NCBI RefSeq assembly: GCF_003687725.1
Contig: NZ_RDOJ01000003.1
Coordinates: 65,605-129,604 of the forward strand
Direction of reading: 5' to 3'
Origin: Faecalibacter macacae
Lineage (GTDB): Bacteria > Bacteroidota > Bacteroidia > Flavobacteriales > Weeksellaceae
DNA length: 64,000 bases
The notes beneath the pieces are model-generated. The model was not told the DNA's origin. It did not search any database and worked only from the letters and a program-made list of their open reading frames with translations. Made by a program: the position numbers and the translations under genes. Positions 37,018-46,106 of the stretch are shown here, in pieces; the stretch's first letter is position 1; each line of letters opens with the position of its first letter.

Positions 37018-38600
37018 TGAATAAGTTTTTTAAAATATTAAACATCTTTCTACTATCCATAATTTTATTTTTGGTAGGATTCCTCGTAGGAAAAAAGTTC
37101 GATTTTGCTTTTGACGAAAACGACGAAATTGTCGGATTACAATACAGTAAAAATGAACAAAAGATTAGACGTTTAGTTTCATTAATAGATAATCAATATG
37201 TAAATAACGTTAATTCGGATAGCTTAGTAGACGAGGCAATCAATTTTATGGTAGGTAAACTTGATCCTCATAGTACTTATTTAGATAAGGAAATGATTAA
37301 AAAAGCGAATGAAGAATTAAGCGGATCTTATGTTGGTGTAGGTTTACAGTTTAGGGTTATTAATGATACTGTTGTTGTAACTCGTATGTTACCTAATTCT
37401 GTGAACGAAAATCTATTGCGTTTCGGTGATCGTATTGTAGCTATCAATAAAGAATCTGTGACAGCAGAAAATTTAAAAAACTTTACAGGTTTATTAAAAG
37501 GAAAAATTAATACAGAAGTTAATTTAGCTGTTATTCGAGATCATATTCCACTTTCAATTAATATTAAACGTGTGTCAGTTCCTGTGCCAACCGTTGTTGG
37601 TGAGCATATGATAAACGATGAAATTGGATATATTAAATTGACTAGATTTGGTGAAAAATCTGGTGATGAGGTTCATTCAGCACTAAAAAATCTATTGGAT
37701 AAAGGAATGAAAACCTTAGTTTTCGATTTACGTGGAAATCCAGGTGGTGTAATGCGTGTTGCTGAACAAATTGCCGATGAGTTTTTAACAAAAGATGAGT
37801 TAATTGTTTATACAAAAGATAAATCTCAAACCAAAAAATACATTTACGCAACAAATTATGGTCTTTTTGAACATGGGCAAGTGTATGTTTTAATTGACGA
37901 AAACTCAGCATCATCTAGCGAAATTGTTGCAGGTGCTATTCAAGATTATGGTCGTGGTACTATAGTTGGTCGTCGATCTTACGGAAAAGGATTAGTACAG
38001 CGCGAGATTAATTTGGGCGATGATACACGCGTAAGATTAACAGTTGCTAATTATTATACACCGTCAGGCAGATCCATTCAAAGACCATACGATAAAGGAA
38101 ATCAAGCTTACGCAGAGGATATTTATACTCGTCTAAAAAATGGCGAACTTTATAATAAAGATTCAATCAAAGTAGATGAAAAGTTACGTTACAAAGCTCC
38201 ATCAGGTAAATTTGTTTATGGTGGAGGAGGAATTATTCCGGACGAATTTGTAGCCTTAGATGTAACTTCTGTATCTAATTGGTTAAATTATAATAATGAA
38301 ACTAAATTTTACAAAGAATTTATTGTAAAAGAAGCCGATAAAACACACGATTTATTCTTTTTTAAGAATGAACAACGTTATATCAAATATTTTGGAGCCG
38401 GAATTTATAGAAATGAATTTTTAAAAATGATTGGCGTTCCTTCAAATCAATTCAATGAACAATTAGGAACAATCGTAGACAATTATATAAAAGCCACTTT
38501 AGCGAATGAATTATTTGGTACTCGCGCTTACTTAGAAATTTGGAGCAAAGAGGACGAAATGATCAAACGAATATTAGAACTAGAAAATACGAAATCTTAA
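37017..38600 (+). CDS. S41-family carboxy-terminal processing protease (CtpA-like)
   Basis: 527 aa. An N-terminal membrane anchor or signal (~8-25) precedes a PDZ domain (~95-180). The S41 core has LVFDLRGNPGGVM, the catalytic Ser region ENSASSSEIVAGA (~296-306) and catalytic Lys324 in SYGKGLVQ. These periplasmic proteases cleave at C-termini of envelope proteins. The start overlaps the preceding stop by one base and the next gene follows after 1 nt, so expression is coupled. Confidence 0.92.
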   Translation: MNKFFKILNIFLLSIILFLVGFLVGKKFDFAFDENDEIVGLQYSKNEQKIRRLVSLIDNQYVNNVNSDSLVDEAINFMVGKLDPHSTYLDKEMIKKANEELSGSYVGVGLQFRVINDTVVVTRMLPNSVNENLLRFGDRIVAINKESVTAENLKNFTGLLKGKINTEVNLAVIRDHIPLSINIKRVSVPVPTVVGEHMINDEIGYIKLTRFGEKSGDEVHSALKNLLDKGMKTLVFDLRGNPGGVMRVAEQIADEFLTKDELIVYTKDKSQTKKYIYATNYGLFEHGQVYVLIDENSASSSEIVAGAIQDYGRGTIVGRRSYGKGLVQREINLGDDTRVRLTVANYYTPSGRSIQRPYDKGNQAYAEDIYTRLKNGELYNKDSIKVDEKLRYKAPSGKFVYGGGGIIPDEFVALDVTSVSNWLNYNNETKFYKEFIVKEADKTHDLFFFKNEQRYIKYFGAGIYRNEFLKMIGVPSNQFNEQLGTIVDNYIKATLANELFGTRAYLEIWSKEDEMIKRILELENTKS

Positions 38601-38601
38601 C

Positions 38602-39492
38602 ATGCTTTGGAAAGACGCATTGTATGATTACAAAATGTATCTAAAACTTGAAAAAAGAGTTTCAGATAATACAATAGAAAATTACTTACGAGATATTAAT
38701 AAGTTAATTAACTCTTCAGAAATATTACCTTTAGAATATACACAAGACGATATAACAAGCTTTATACACGGATTTGCTTCTAGCGAATATAGTGTACGCT
38801 CACAAGCACGATTAATATCAAGCTTAAAAAGTTTCTTTGGCTATTTACAACTTGAGGAATTTAGAGAGGATAATCCAGCATCGATGTTAGAATCTCCTAA
38901 AATTGGATTAAAATTACCTGATGTTTTGTCTGAAATAGAAATTGATCAGATGATTGAGGTTATTGATTTATCAAAACCAGAAGGACAAAGAAATAGAGCA
39001 ATTATCGAGATGTTATATGGTTGTGGGCTTCGAGTATCGGAATTGATAAATCTTAAAATTTCAGATTTATTTTTTGATGAAGGATTTGTTCGTGTAATTG
39101 GTAAAGGAAATAAACAACGTTTGGTCCCAATTAGTGATTATACAATAAAATATATTAACTTGTATAAGGATACAATTCGTGTACATACTAATATTCAGCA
39201 AGGATTTGAAGATATTTTATTTTTAAATAGACGAGGAAAGAATCTAACAAGAGTAATGATATTTACGATTGTTAAAGAATTATCGATAATTGGTGGAGTA
39301 AAAAAGACAATTTCACCTCACACTTTTAGACATTCTTTTGCAACACATTTACTTAGAAATGGAGCAGATTTACGCGCGATACAATTAATGTTAGGCCACG
39401 AAAGTATTTCTACAACGGAAATTTACACACACGTAGATCAAGAATTTATTCGTGATGCGATTTTAAATTTCCATCCAAGAAATAAGAACTAA
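38602..39492 (+). CDS. xerD: Tyrosine recombinase XerD
   Basis: 296 aa, the normal Xer length. Catalytic residues are all visible: Arg144 (GCGLRVSEL), Lys168 (GKGNKQ), His240 and Arg243 (HTFRHSFATHLL), His266 (LGHESISTTEIYTH) and nucleophile Tyr275. The N-terminal core-binding SAM-like domain spans ~1-85. XerC/D-type recombinases resolve chromosome dimers at dif with FtsK (22380-24953). The operon position, not a mobile context, argues for the chromosomal enzyme. XerD is preferred over XerC from length and motif wording only. Confidence 0.9.
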   Translation: MLWKDALYDYKMYLKLEKRVSDNTIENYLRDINKLINSSEILPLEYTQDDITSFIHGFASSEYSVRSQARLISSLKSFFGYLQLEEFREDNPASMLESPKIGLKLPDVLSEIEIDQMIEVIDLSKPEGQRNRAIIEMLYGCGLRVSELINLKISDLFFDEGFVRVIGKGNKQRLVPISDYTIKYINLYKDTIRVHTNIQQGFEDILFLNRRGKNLTRVMIFTIVKELSIIGGVKKTISPHTFRHSFATHLLRNGADLRAIQLMLGHESISTTEIYTHVDQEFIRDAILNFHPRNKN

Positions 39493-39507
39493 ACCTATTT
39501 AAAATTT

Positions 39508-40026
39508 ATGGAAAATAAATCGTTTAATTTTTGTCCAAATTGTGCATCAAAAAACATTTCTTTTGATTTCAGAAGATTTACATGTAATGATTGTGAAATG
39601 GTCTACTATCAAAATGTAGCAACAGCAACAGCTGTTATTTTACGTAAAGATGACGAAATTCTTTTCACGATCAGAAATAGAGAACCACAAAAAGGAAAAT
39701 TAGATTTGCCTGGTGGATTTACAGATCCAGATGAAACAGCTGAAAAATCTTGTCAGCGCGAATTGAAGGAAGAATTAAATTTAGACATTCCATTAGAAAA
39801 TTTTAAATACTTACTATCGCAACCTAATAATTACGAATACAAAACGATTCCTTATAAAACATGTGATTTGATTTATGAGGCAACTTTTCCGATTGGCACT
39901 GAACTTGTGATTGAAGAAGATGAAATTGAAGCAGTGAAATGGATTAAAATCAACGAAATTAATTTAAATGAAATTGGTTTTGTATCGTTAAGAAAAGCTG
40001 TTGAATATTATATTAACAATCAATAA
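39508..40026 (+). CDS. NUDIX hydrolase with N-terminal zinc ribbon
   Basis: 172 aa. A zinc ribbon (CPNC ... CNDC, residues ~8-31) precedes a NUDIX domain whose box begins GGFTDPDETAEKSCQRELKE and continues with ELNL, fitting GX5EX7REUXEEXGU apart from Asn in place of the last Gly. The combination resembles NudC/YfcD-like or ADP-ribose/NAD-type hydrolases, but the substrate is not determinable. It lies 15 nt after xerD in the same operon. Confidence 0.85.
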   Translation: MENKSFNFCPNCASKNISFDFRRFTCNDCEMVYYQNVATATAVILRKDDEILFTIRNREPQKGKLDLPGGFTDPDETAEKSCQRELKEELNLDIPLENFKYLLSQPNNYEYKTIPYKTCDLIYEATFPIGTELVIEEDEIEAVKWIKINEINLNEIGFVSLRKAVEYYINNQ

Positions 40027-40029
40027 ACT

Positions 40030-40554
40030 ATGAATAAATTTGTAACCTTTTTTATTACAATACTATTTTTTGTAGGTTGTAATTCACAAAAAGTAAGTGT
40101 TGATTATGACAGAAATGTAAATTTTTCTCAGATCAGAACTTATAAAATCAATACTTCAGTATCTTCTGGCTTGAATGATTTAGACCAAGCTAGATTATAT
40201 GATGCATTAGAGAAAAACTTTAAATTTAGAGGTGTTCAGAAATCTGAACAATCAGATGTTGAAGTGACTATAAAACCAAGGGAATTCGTTTCTACAAATG
40301 CAGGGCCATCTGTAGGAGTTGGCGTTGGTACAGGAATTTTAAATAGTGTTGGTGGAGGAATTTCGATAGGAGTTCCGATGCGTACAAAAAGTTTAAATCA
40401 AGAATACACAGTGTCTATGTATCAGAACAATACAATGATTTGGGAAGGTATTCTTAATTTAAAAATGCCTGTTAATGCATCTGCAGAAGTAAAGCAACAA
40501 AATATGGATAAAGGTGTTGCTAAACTTTTGGCAAATTATCCTCCAAAGAAATAA
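40030..40554 (+). CDS. DUF4136 lipoprotein
   Basis: 174 aa. Lipoprotein signal MNKFVTFFITILFFVGC with the lipobox Cys at 17, then a DUF4136 domain: VSVDYDRNVNFSQIRTYKI at the start and a Gly/Val-rich strand pair GVGVGTGILNSVGGGISIGV in the middle. Function unknown; outer-membrane or periplasmic anchoring is implied. Last gene of the operon; its stop codon abuts the stop of the convergent acetyltransferase gene with no spacer. Confidence 0.85.
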   Translation: MNKFVTFFITILFFVGCNSQKVSVDYDRNVNFSQIRTYKINTSVSSGLNDLDQARLYDALEKNFKFRGVQKSEQSDVEVTIKPREFVSTNAGPSVGVGVGTGILNSVGGGISIGVPMRTKSLNQEYTVSMYQNNTMIWEGILNLKMPVNASAEVKQQNMDKGVAKLLANYPPKK

Positions 40555-41034
40555 TTATTTACGATAATTAAAAACCAATGGGTTATCTTCAGAGTTAACT
40601 AAAATTGATTTTTCTAATAATCTTAAAGTTGCAGGTTGAGTCGGATGTGCTTTACCTGCAATTTTGTCTAAACGAAGTTCGTTTACACCATAATTTATAA
40701 CAGCTGTTAAAGCTTCGCTACCGTATCCTTTATTCCAGAATTTCTTTTTTAATCTCACATTCAATACAGGACCATATTTTGTTTGGCGCATACCTGCCCA
40801 ACCAACAAATCTTCCACTTTTTTTCTCGAAAGTAGCCCATAGTCCAAAACCAAATTCGTGGTAATGTTCTATCATTTTTTCGATAAAGTGTAGCGCTTCA
40901 TCTTCAGATAAATATGGTTTTTCGTTTACAGCCTTAGCTATTTCGTTTTCAGAATTCATCTGGAACAAGTCGAAAGCATCAAAATCAAGAAATTCTCTAA
41001 TTACAAGAGATTTTGATTCGCAAATAGTCTTCAT
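40555..41034 (-). CDS. GNAT-family N-acetyltransferase (RimJ/RimL-like)
   Basis: 159 aa. N-terminal SLVIREFLDFDAFDLFQM, the strand GRFVGWAGMRQ, then the acetyl-CoA loop region RLKKKFWNKGYGSEALTAVI, typical of the RimJ/RimL/YdaF branch of GNAT enzymes that acetylate N-terminal or other amines. Substrate unknown. The C-terminus is slightly short compared with ~170-180 aa relatives. No terminator separates it from the convergent DUF4136 gene. Confidence 0.82.
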   Translation of the reverse strand: MKTICESKSLVIREFLDFDAFDLFQMNSENEIAKAVNEKPYLSEDEALHFIEKMIEHYHEFGFGLWATFEKKSGRFVGWAGMRQTKYGPVLNVRLKKKFWNKGYGSEALTAVINYGVNELRLDKIAGKAHPTQPATLRLLEKSILVNSEDNPLVFNYRK

Positions 41035-41056
41035 TAAATAATTGATGTATTGATTG

Positions 41057-41064
41057 CAAAGGTA
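41057..41064 (-). promoter_or_regulatory. Putative promoter -7 box for the GNAT gene (TACCTTTG)
   Basis: TAnnTTTG on the minus strand, about 22 nt before the start at 41034. Confidence 0.5.
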
Positions 41065-41080
41065 AGAGTATTCCTACAAA

Positions 41081-41111
41081 ATAAAAAAGTCTTACAAAAG
41101 ATGTAAGACTT
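41081..41111 (-). terminator. Terminator after the coiled-coil lipoprotein gene (minus strand)
   Basis: 10-bp stem 41087-41096 with 41102-41111, A-rich left flank. Confidence 0.78.
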
Positions 41112-41119
41112 AAGAGTTT

Positions 41120-41590
41120 TTATTTAACTTGATCTTGAATTTCTTTAACAAAGATTTGTTTTTTTAGATTGAGAATCTCATTGTTTTGAGCTTCAATTTT
41201 AGCTTCTAAATCTTTTTGGCTTTTCAATAAATCTTCAACTTGTTTTTCTTTATCAGTTAATTGATTAAAGAAAGTTTGAGATTTATTACTTGAGCTATTT
41301 AAAGCAGAATGCATTTCTTGTAACAATCCTTCAAATTCAGACTGAGAAATTTTCATTAATTTTTGAGCATTATCTAATGCTGTATCTTTTACGTATAACT
41401 CTTTTTTTGTTTTATCTAAGTCTTTTTGTAAAGTCTCGATTGTATGATTTGCAAGTGTTAATTCTTTGTTTAATTTACCTTGCTCATCTAAAGAGGTATA
41501 ATAACTATTTTCTAAATCATCGAATTTCTTCTGAGGAACACAACTTGTGATTCCTGCAAGAATAATGCAACTAAAGATTATTTTTTTCAT
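41120..41590 (-). CDS. Coiled-coil lipoprotein of unknown function
   Basis: 156 aa. Lipoprotein signal MKKIIFSCIILAGITSC, with lipidation likely at Cys17. The remainder is almost entirely coiled coil with heptad Leu/Ile spacing (for example LANHTIETLQKDLDKTKKEL and LKSQKDLEAKIEAQNNEIL). It may act as a periplasmic spacer or peptidoglycan-associated tether, but nothing in the sequence fixes the role. Co-directional with exodeoxyribonuclease III, 11 nt downstream of it, so likely co-transcribed. Confidence 0.7.
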   Translation of the reverse strand: MKKIIFSCIILAGITSCVPQKKFDDLENSYYTSLDEQGKLNKELTLANHTIETLQKDLDKTKKELYVKDTALDNAQKLMKISQSEFEGLLQEMHSALNSSSNKSQTFFNQLTDKEKQVEDLLKSQKDLEAKIEAQNNEILNLKKQIFVKEIQDQVK

Positions 41591-41601
41591 TTTCTAAATG
41601 A

Positions 41602-42366
41602 TTATAAGTCTAATTCTAATAAAATAGGGCAGTGGTCTGAATGTTTTGCTTCTGGTAATATAGCAACTCTAGTCATTTTTTCTTCTAAAGTATTACTAAC
41701 CATATTGTAATCAATTCTCCATCCTTTATTGTTTGCACGTGCATTAGCACGGTATGTCCACCACGAGTAGTGGTGAGGCTCTTTTACAAAATAACGAAAT
41801 GAATCAATCATACCACAATCATCCATAAATCCACCAATCCATTCGCGTTCGATTGGTAAAAATCCTGAAACTTTAGCATTTCTAATAGGATCATGAATAT
41901 CAATTGCTTCGTGACAAATATTGTAATCACCACAAATAACTAAATTTGGATGAGTCTTTTTTAATTCTGTGATGTAAGCTTTAAAATCTTCGCAGAATTG
42001 CATTTTATAATCTAAACGATCAATATTTGTTCCACTTGGAAGATATAAACTGATAACAGAAACATTATCAAAATCTAAACGTATTACACGTCCTTCATAA
42101 TCAATATGCTCTATTCCTGTTCCAATTTCTACATGATTTGGTTTAATTTTAGAAAAAATTGCAACACCACTATATCCTTTTTTTACGGCAGAATGCCAAT
42201 ACGATTCATATCCTAATTCTTCAAAAGCAGTTGTATCAACTTGCTCTCTTAGCGCTTTTGTTTCTTGTACACAAAATACATCTGGATTTGCTGCATTTAA
42301 CCATTCTACAAGACCTTTTGTAATGGCAGCTCTAATTCCGTTAACGTTATAACTGATGATTTTCAT
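41602..42366 (-). CDS. xth: Exodeoxyribonuclease III
   Basis: 254 aa. AP endonuclease/3'-5' exonuclease of the EEP family, for base-excision repair. Motifs in order: ISYNVNGIRAA, VFCVQETKA (metal-binding Glu), GYSGVAIFSK, GDYNICHEAIDIHDP, WWTYRANARANNKGWRIDY and the C-terminal HSDHCPILLEL (catalytic Asp/His). Complete length. Upstream gene of the pair with the coiled-coil lipoprotein. Confidence 0.94.
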   Translation of the reverse strand: MKIISYNVNGIRAAITKGLVEWLNAANPDVFCVQETKALREQVDTTAFEELGYESYWHSAVKKGYSGVAIFSKIKPNHVEIGTGIEHIDYEGRVIRLDFDNVSVISLYLPSGTNIDRLDYKMQFCEDFKAYITELKKTHPNLVICGDYNICHEAIDIHDPIRNAKVSGFLPIEREWIGGFMDDCGMIDSFRYFVKEPHHYSWWTYRANARANNKGWRIDYNMVSNTLEEKMTRVAILPEAKHSDHCPILLELDL

Positions 42367-42430
42367 AAACAGCGAAAATAGTAATTATCTACATTTTAAC
42401 TGCAATATAATAATAGCTTTTATAAATAAT

Positions 42431-42438
42431 TAGATTTG
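42431..42438 (+). promoter_or_regulatory. Putative promoter -7 box for the DUF2807 gene (TAGATTTG)
   Basis: TAnnTTTG, 48 nt before the ATG at 42487. Confidence 0.45.
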
Positions 42439-42486
42439 ATGTGTAACTTTTTGTAAATTAACGCGTCTAATAAATAAACCTACAAT

Positions 42487-43242
42487 ATGAAATATATAAT
42501 TTTACCATTATCAGCAGTTTTAACATTAACTTTTTCTAGCTGTTCAATTGATATTAATGGAAAAAAAGGATTAGACTTGGTTGAGTCAAATTTTGATTCT
42601 AATACAAGTATTGTACATGAAGATAGAAAAATTTCGAATTTTGATAATGTAGATATATCTAGTGCATTTAGTGTAGTTGTGTCTGATAATGATTACAAAG
42701 GAAGTATCGTGGTTTCAGCTCCAGATTATGCAATGGATAAAATAGTTACCAAAGTTGTAAATGGAACTTTGAAAGTATATGTAGATGGTTCTATTTCTAT
42801 GAAAAGTGGAGACAAATTGGAAATAACTTTTCCTCACAGAAAATTAAGAGATATTAAAATTTCGGGTGCATCTAAGTTAATCGTTAAACATGTGATGAAG
42901 CTTGAAAAATTAAATGTAAACTTATCGGGAGCGAGTAGTTTGGATCTAAACGTAGTTTCAAATTTAATTAAGTTAGATCATTCAGGAGCTTCTAAATTTA
43001 AATTGACAGGAAATACTCAGGATTTTGAAGCTAATGTTTCAGGAGCTTCTAAGCTAGATGCAGAGAATTTAAAAGCATCTAAGGTTATTTTAAAAGCCTC
43101 AGGTGCAAGTTCGGCAAAAGTTTGGGCTGTTAATGATTTAAAAATTAATGCATCTGGTGCAAGTAAAGTAGTATATAAATCTCAGAATGGATTAGTGAAA
43201 TCTTTGGATAAATCTGGTGCTTCAAAAATATCAGAATTTTAA
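42487..43242 (+). CDS. DUF2807 (GIN-domain) lipoprotein with repeated SGAS motifs
   Basis: 251 aa. Lipoprotein signal with Cys19 (LTFSSC), then a DUF2807 'putative auto-transporter adhesin, head GIN domain': ISNFDNVDISSAFSVVVS, KLEITFPHRKLRDIKISG and about seven SGAS/SGASK turns, each ending a short parallel beta-helix rung. These proteins are common in Bacteroidota and probably form a right-handed beta helix on the cell surface or in the periplasm. Ligand unknown. Followed by a symmetric terminator. Confidence 0.88.
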   Translation: MKYIILPLSAVLTLTFSSCSIDINGKKGLDLVESNFDSNTSIVHEDRKISNFDNVDISSAFSVVVSDNDYKGSIVVSAPDYAMDKIVTKVVNGTLKVYVDGSISMKSGDKLEITFPHRKLRDIKISGASKLIVKHVMKLEKLNVNLSGASSLDLNVVSNLIKLDHSGASKFKLTGNTQDFEANVSGASKLDAENLKASKVILKASGASSAKVWAVNDLKINASGASKVVYKSQNGLVKSLDKSGASKISEF

Positions 43243-43260
43243 ATTTAACTGAATAGGTAT

Positions 43261-43296
43261 AAAAAAAAGTGGACGAATATTCGTCCACTTTTTTTT
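43261..43296. terminator. Bidirectional terminator (perfect palindrome)
   Basis: 18-nt arms 43261-43278 and 43279-43296, fully self-complementary with A and T runs on both sides. It serves both convergent genes. Confidence 0.92.
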
Positions 43297-43311
43297 ATTA
43301 TTTTCTGATTA

Positions 43312-44721
43312 TTAGAATTGCCATCCTAATGTTAATAAGAATAAATTATTATTCAATTTAGCTTTTGGAGCGTAAGAATTTGTTAAATCAACATTAAATA
43401 AATCTCTATTAACGTAAGTTGAGTTTCCGATTAAATATTGTGCTTCTTGCGTTTGATATTGGTAAGCGGCATCAATATAGAAACCTCCAAAATCATATCC
43501 TAATCCTGCGCTGAATCTATTAACATCTCCTAAGAAAGGTTTGTTTAATGTTGTTAATGAAACATTATTGTTTGCATCAGCAATATTCATTGTAATATCT
43601 TCATATGGTGATTGAACATAGTTGTAACCTGCACGGATTTTTAATTTATCGTAACGGTATTCTCCACCAACTCTTAATTCGCTAGAATTTGCAACATATT
43701 GATCGATAAATGCATTATCTGCATTGAAATAATTAGATGGTTTCAATTTTGTATCATTGTTCATATGGTAAGTATAATCAACTCCAAAAGAGAAGTTTTT
43801 ATCTAATACAAAACCTAACGAACCAACAAGACGTCCACCTCTTGTCATATCATAATTACTTCCGTAAAGGTTGTAATCAGTAACATTACCATCGTCAGCA
43901 AAATTAGCTGCGTAATATACTTCGTCTACATTATACCAAATAGGAGAGTGGTACCCAATTCCAGCTCTTACATTGTGGTTAAATTTATAGATAGCTCCTG
44001 CAGATAATGAGAATCCTTGTCCAATTTCATTGTAAGGAGTTCCATTTTTATCGTATACATAAGTAGTACCTGTTGCATCAGATTTTTCAGCATATTGACT
44101 GAATGCTTGGTAATTGCTTTCGTGAAAATTTAAACCTAAACCTAAGTATAATTTATTGTCATAAGCTGTAGCAAAGTTTAAAGAGAACTTAGATTTATAT
44201 CCTTCAACTTGGTCAGCATAACCAGCAAAACGATATGTATCTGTAATATTCCCTGTTTCGTCTACCACATCAAATGCAATATTTTGATTTGAATTAACTT
44301 GGTTTATACGATCTAATCTTTGGTTTAAATAATTCAAACCAATAGAAAATCTGTTCCATTTTGATGATTGATCGTTATTGAAAACGAATGCACCACTAAA
44401 GTGTTGAAAATCGAATCTTGAATCTTTTTCTGTTCTTTCAGAAGCAAATGTATTCGTGTTTTTGAAAGATGAAACACCAGCTGTAACTTGCACTTCAGAG
44501 TTTATTGCTACACCTAATCCAGCAGGATTTTGTTCTACTGAAGAAATATCTCCACCTAATGCACCTACAGCTCCACCTACACCAATATGTTTTGCGCTTC
44601 CGCTATTAATATCTTGTCCGTATAATTCTATAGCATTTGTTGAATATTGTGTACTTACTTGTTGTTGTGCATATGTCAACCCACTTCCTAAGACAAGGAT
44701 ATTGATAAATATTTTTTTCAT
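43312..44721 (-). CDS. OmpP1/FadL-family outer membrane transporter
   Basis: 469 aa with a signal peptide (cleavage near TYA-QQ). The N-terminal Ala/Gly-rich hatch includes SAKHIGVGGAVGALGGD and SVEQNPAGLGVAI, matching FadL's Gly-rich start, and the rest alternates barrel strands and ends in LGWQF. FadL-like channels pass hydrophobic molecules such as fatty acids through the outer membrane. It is 26 nt downstream of the Gly/Trp/Tyr-rich lipoprotein gene on the same strand. Confidence 0.9.
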   Translation of the reverse strand: MKKIFINILVLGSGLTYAQQQVSTQYSTNAIELYGQDINSGSAKHIGVGGAVGALGGDISSVEQNPAGLGVAINSEVQVTAGVSSFKNTNTFASERTEKDSRFDFQHFSGAFVFNNDQSSKWNRFSIGLNYLNQRLDRINQVNSNQNIAFDVVDETGNITDTYRFAGYADQVEGYKSKFSLNFATAYDNKLYLGLGLNFHESNYQAFSQYAEKSDATGTTYVYDKNGTPYNEIGQGFSLSAGAIYKFNHNVRAGIGYHSPIWYNVDEVYYAANFADDGNVTDYNLYGSNYDMTRGGRLVGSLGFVLDKNFSFGVDYTYHMNNDTKLKPSNYFNADNAFIDQYVANSSELRVGGEYRYDKLKIRAGYNYVQSPYEDITMNIADANNNVSLTTLNKPFLGDVNRFSAGLGYDFGGFYIDAAYQYQTQEAQYLIGNSTYVNRDLFNVDLTNSYAPKAKLNNNLFLLTLGWQF

Positions 44722-44747
44722 TATAAGTTAATAAAATTCAATTTGTT

Positions 44748-46001
44748 TTAACGTCTTCCTGATCCACCTCTTGAACCAGAACTCATTGATCCACCTCCCA
44801 TAGATCCGCCACCTACAGAACCTGAACTTCTCATTCCTCCACTGTTTGAAGGTGTGTAAGAAGGAGTAGATCTTTGTGGTTCATAAGATTGTTGTCTTGA
44901 TGGTTGTGTAGATCTATTTGGACGAGTAGACTGGTTTGATGTATTTGATGATGTATTTTGTTGTGGTCTTGTAGTTCTAACTGGACGAGTCTCACGCGTA
45001 GGAGCCGTTCCAACTGTTCCTGTATTAGACATTGTATTATTAGGTCTTACTACTCTTGTAGGTCTAGTTTCACGAACTGGAGTAGAATTTACATTCCCAG
45101 TATTTGTCATATTATTAGTTGGCCTAGTTTCGCGTACAGGAGTATTACTAATATTTCCAGTATTAGTTAAAGAGTTATTAGGTCTAACTTCTCTTGATGG
45201 TCTAGTGTTTCCAGCTACGTTGCTTCCAGGTCTAATATTATTAGTAGGTCTTGTTAAAGTATTATTTCTTCCATTATTTGGATCTATTAAACCATTAGAA
45301 GGTCTACCTCCAGGATTTGTGTAATTTGGTCTATTGTAGTGATTGTTATGATAATATGATCCATAATAGTTAGGGTATCCCCATCCACCATAGAAAGGTC
45401 TATTCCAACCCCATCCGTAACCACCGTACCATGGGTTCCCCCATCCACCGTAGTATCCACCATAATAAGGGCTATTCCATCCCCATCCGAATCCCATTCC
45501 GAATCCATAATTCCATCCCCAACTAGAGTTGAATCCCCAATATGGGTTCATGCCCCAACCGTAATAACCATTATACCATGGGCTTCCCCATCCAAAATTA
45601 TTATTGTAGATTGTGATATTAGTTCCATCGTTTCTACCCCAATTAGCCGTATTACCTAAACTTGATGAAAAATTATTACCGAAAGAATTATATCCGTAAC
45701 CGTAAATGTTAACATTTACGTTGTCATTATTTTGTTCGTCAGAATTTTCATAGTAAAATTCTTCAGCACCATTTCCATTAGCATCAAAGTAAGGTGATCC
45801 TACTTTAATTCCAGTTTGAGATGGAGCATTTTCTACTTCCACTTGTGCATAAGTTTTGTCAGTATTTGGGTTGTAATACACACCATCAGTTTCAATATTC
45901 GAAGCTGATTGATAAGTACTACATGACGAAATCATTAAAATAACTGATAACGGCACAGATAGTTTAAGTAAATTTTTAGAAATTTTATAAACTTTGTTCA
46001 T
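44748..46001 (-). CDS. Low-complexity Gly/Trp/Tyr/Asn-rich lipoprotein with Arg/Pro repeats
   Basis: 417 aa from the ATG at 46001; in-frame codons run further upstream but spoil the signal peptide. Lipobox LMISSC (Cys ~27). A central region (~120-215) repeats GWG/YYG/GWN units with strongly aromatic glycine-rich sequence, followed by tandem ~21-residue units built around TPVRETRPTNNMTNTGN and a Ser/Gly tail GGGSMGGGSMSSGSRGG. No enzyme domain is seen; it looks like a structural surface or matrix-type lipoprotein. Function unknown. Divergent from proS and upstream of the FadL-like gene. Confidence 0.72.
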   Translation of the reverse strand: MNKVYKISKNLLKLSVPLSVILMISSCSTYQSASNIETDGVYYNPNTDKTYAQVEVENAPSQTGIKVGSPYFDANGNGAEEFYYENSDEQNNDNVNVNIYGYGYNSFGNNFSSSLGNTANWGRNDGTNITIYNNNFGWGSPWYNGYYGWGMNPYWGFNSSWGWNYGFGMGFGWGWNSPYYGGYYGGWGNPWYGGYGWGWNRPFYGGWGYPNYYGSYYHNNHYNRPNYTNPGGRPSNGLIDPNNGRNNTLTRPTNNIRPGSNVAGNTRPSREVRPNNSLTNTGNISNTPVRETRPTNNMTNTGNVNSTPVRETRPTRVVRPNNTMSNTGTVGTAPTRETRPVRTTRPQQNTSSNTSNQSTRPNRSTQPSRQQSYEPQRSTPSYTPSNSGGMRSSGSVGGGSMGGGSMSSGSRGGSGRR

Positions 46002-46031
46002 TGTAAATGTATTTACTATGTTTGAAATTAA

Positions 46032-46039
46032 TAAATTTG
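46032..46039 (+). promoter_or_regulatory. Putative proS promoter -7 box (TAAATTTG)
   Basis: TAnnTTTG, 67 nt before the proS ATG at 46107. Confidence 0.5.
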
Positions 46040-46106
46040 TACTTTGTTTTATTTGGCAAGAAGTATGCCATTGAAACAAAGTTACATAAACAAATATATA
46101 AATAAT

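Noticed and set aside
38602-39492. Tyrosine recombinase as possible integrase of a mobile element
   Set aside because: Length, motifs and operon context fit chromosomal XerD; no att sites, tRNA or phage genes nearby.
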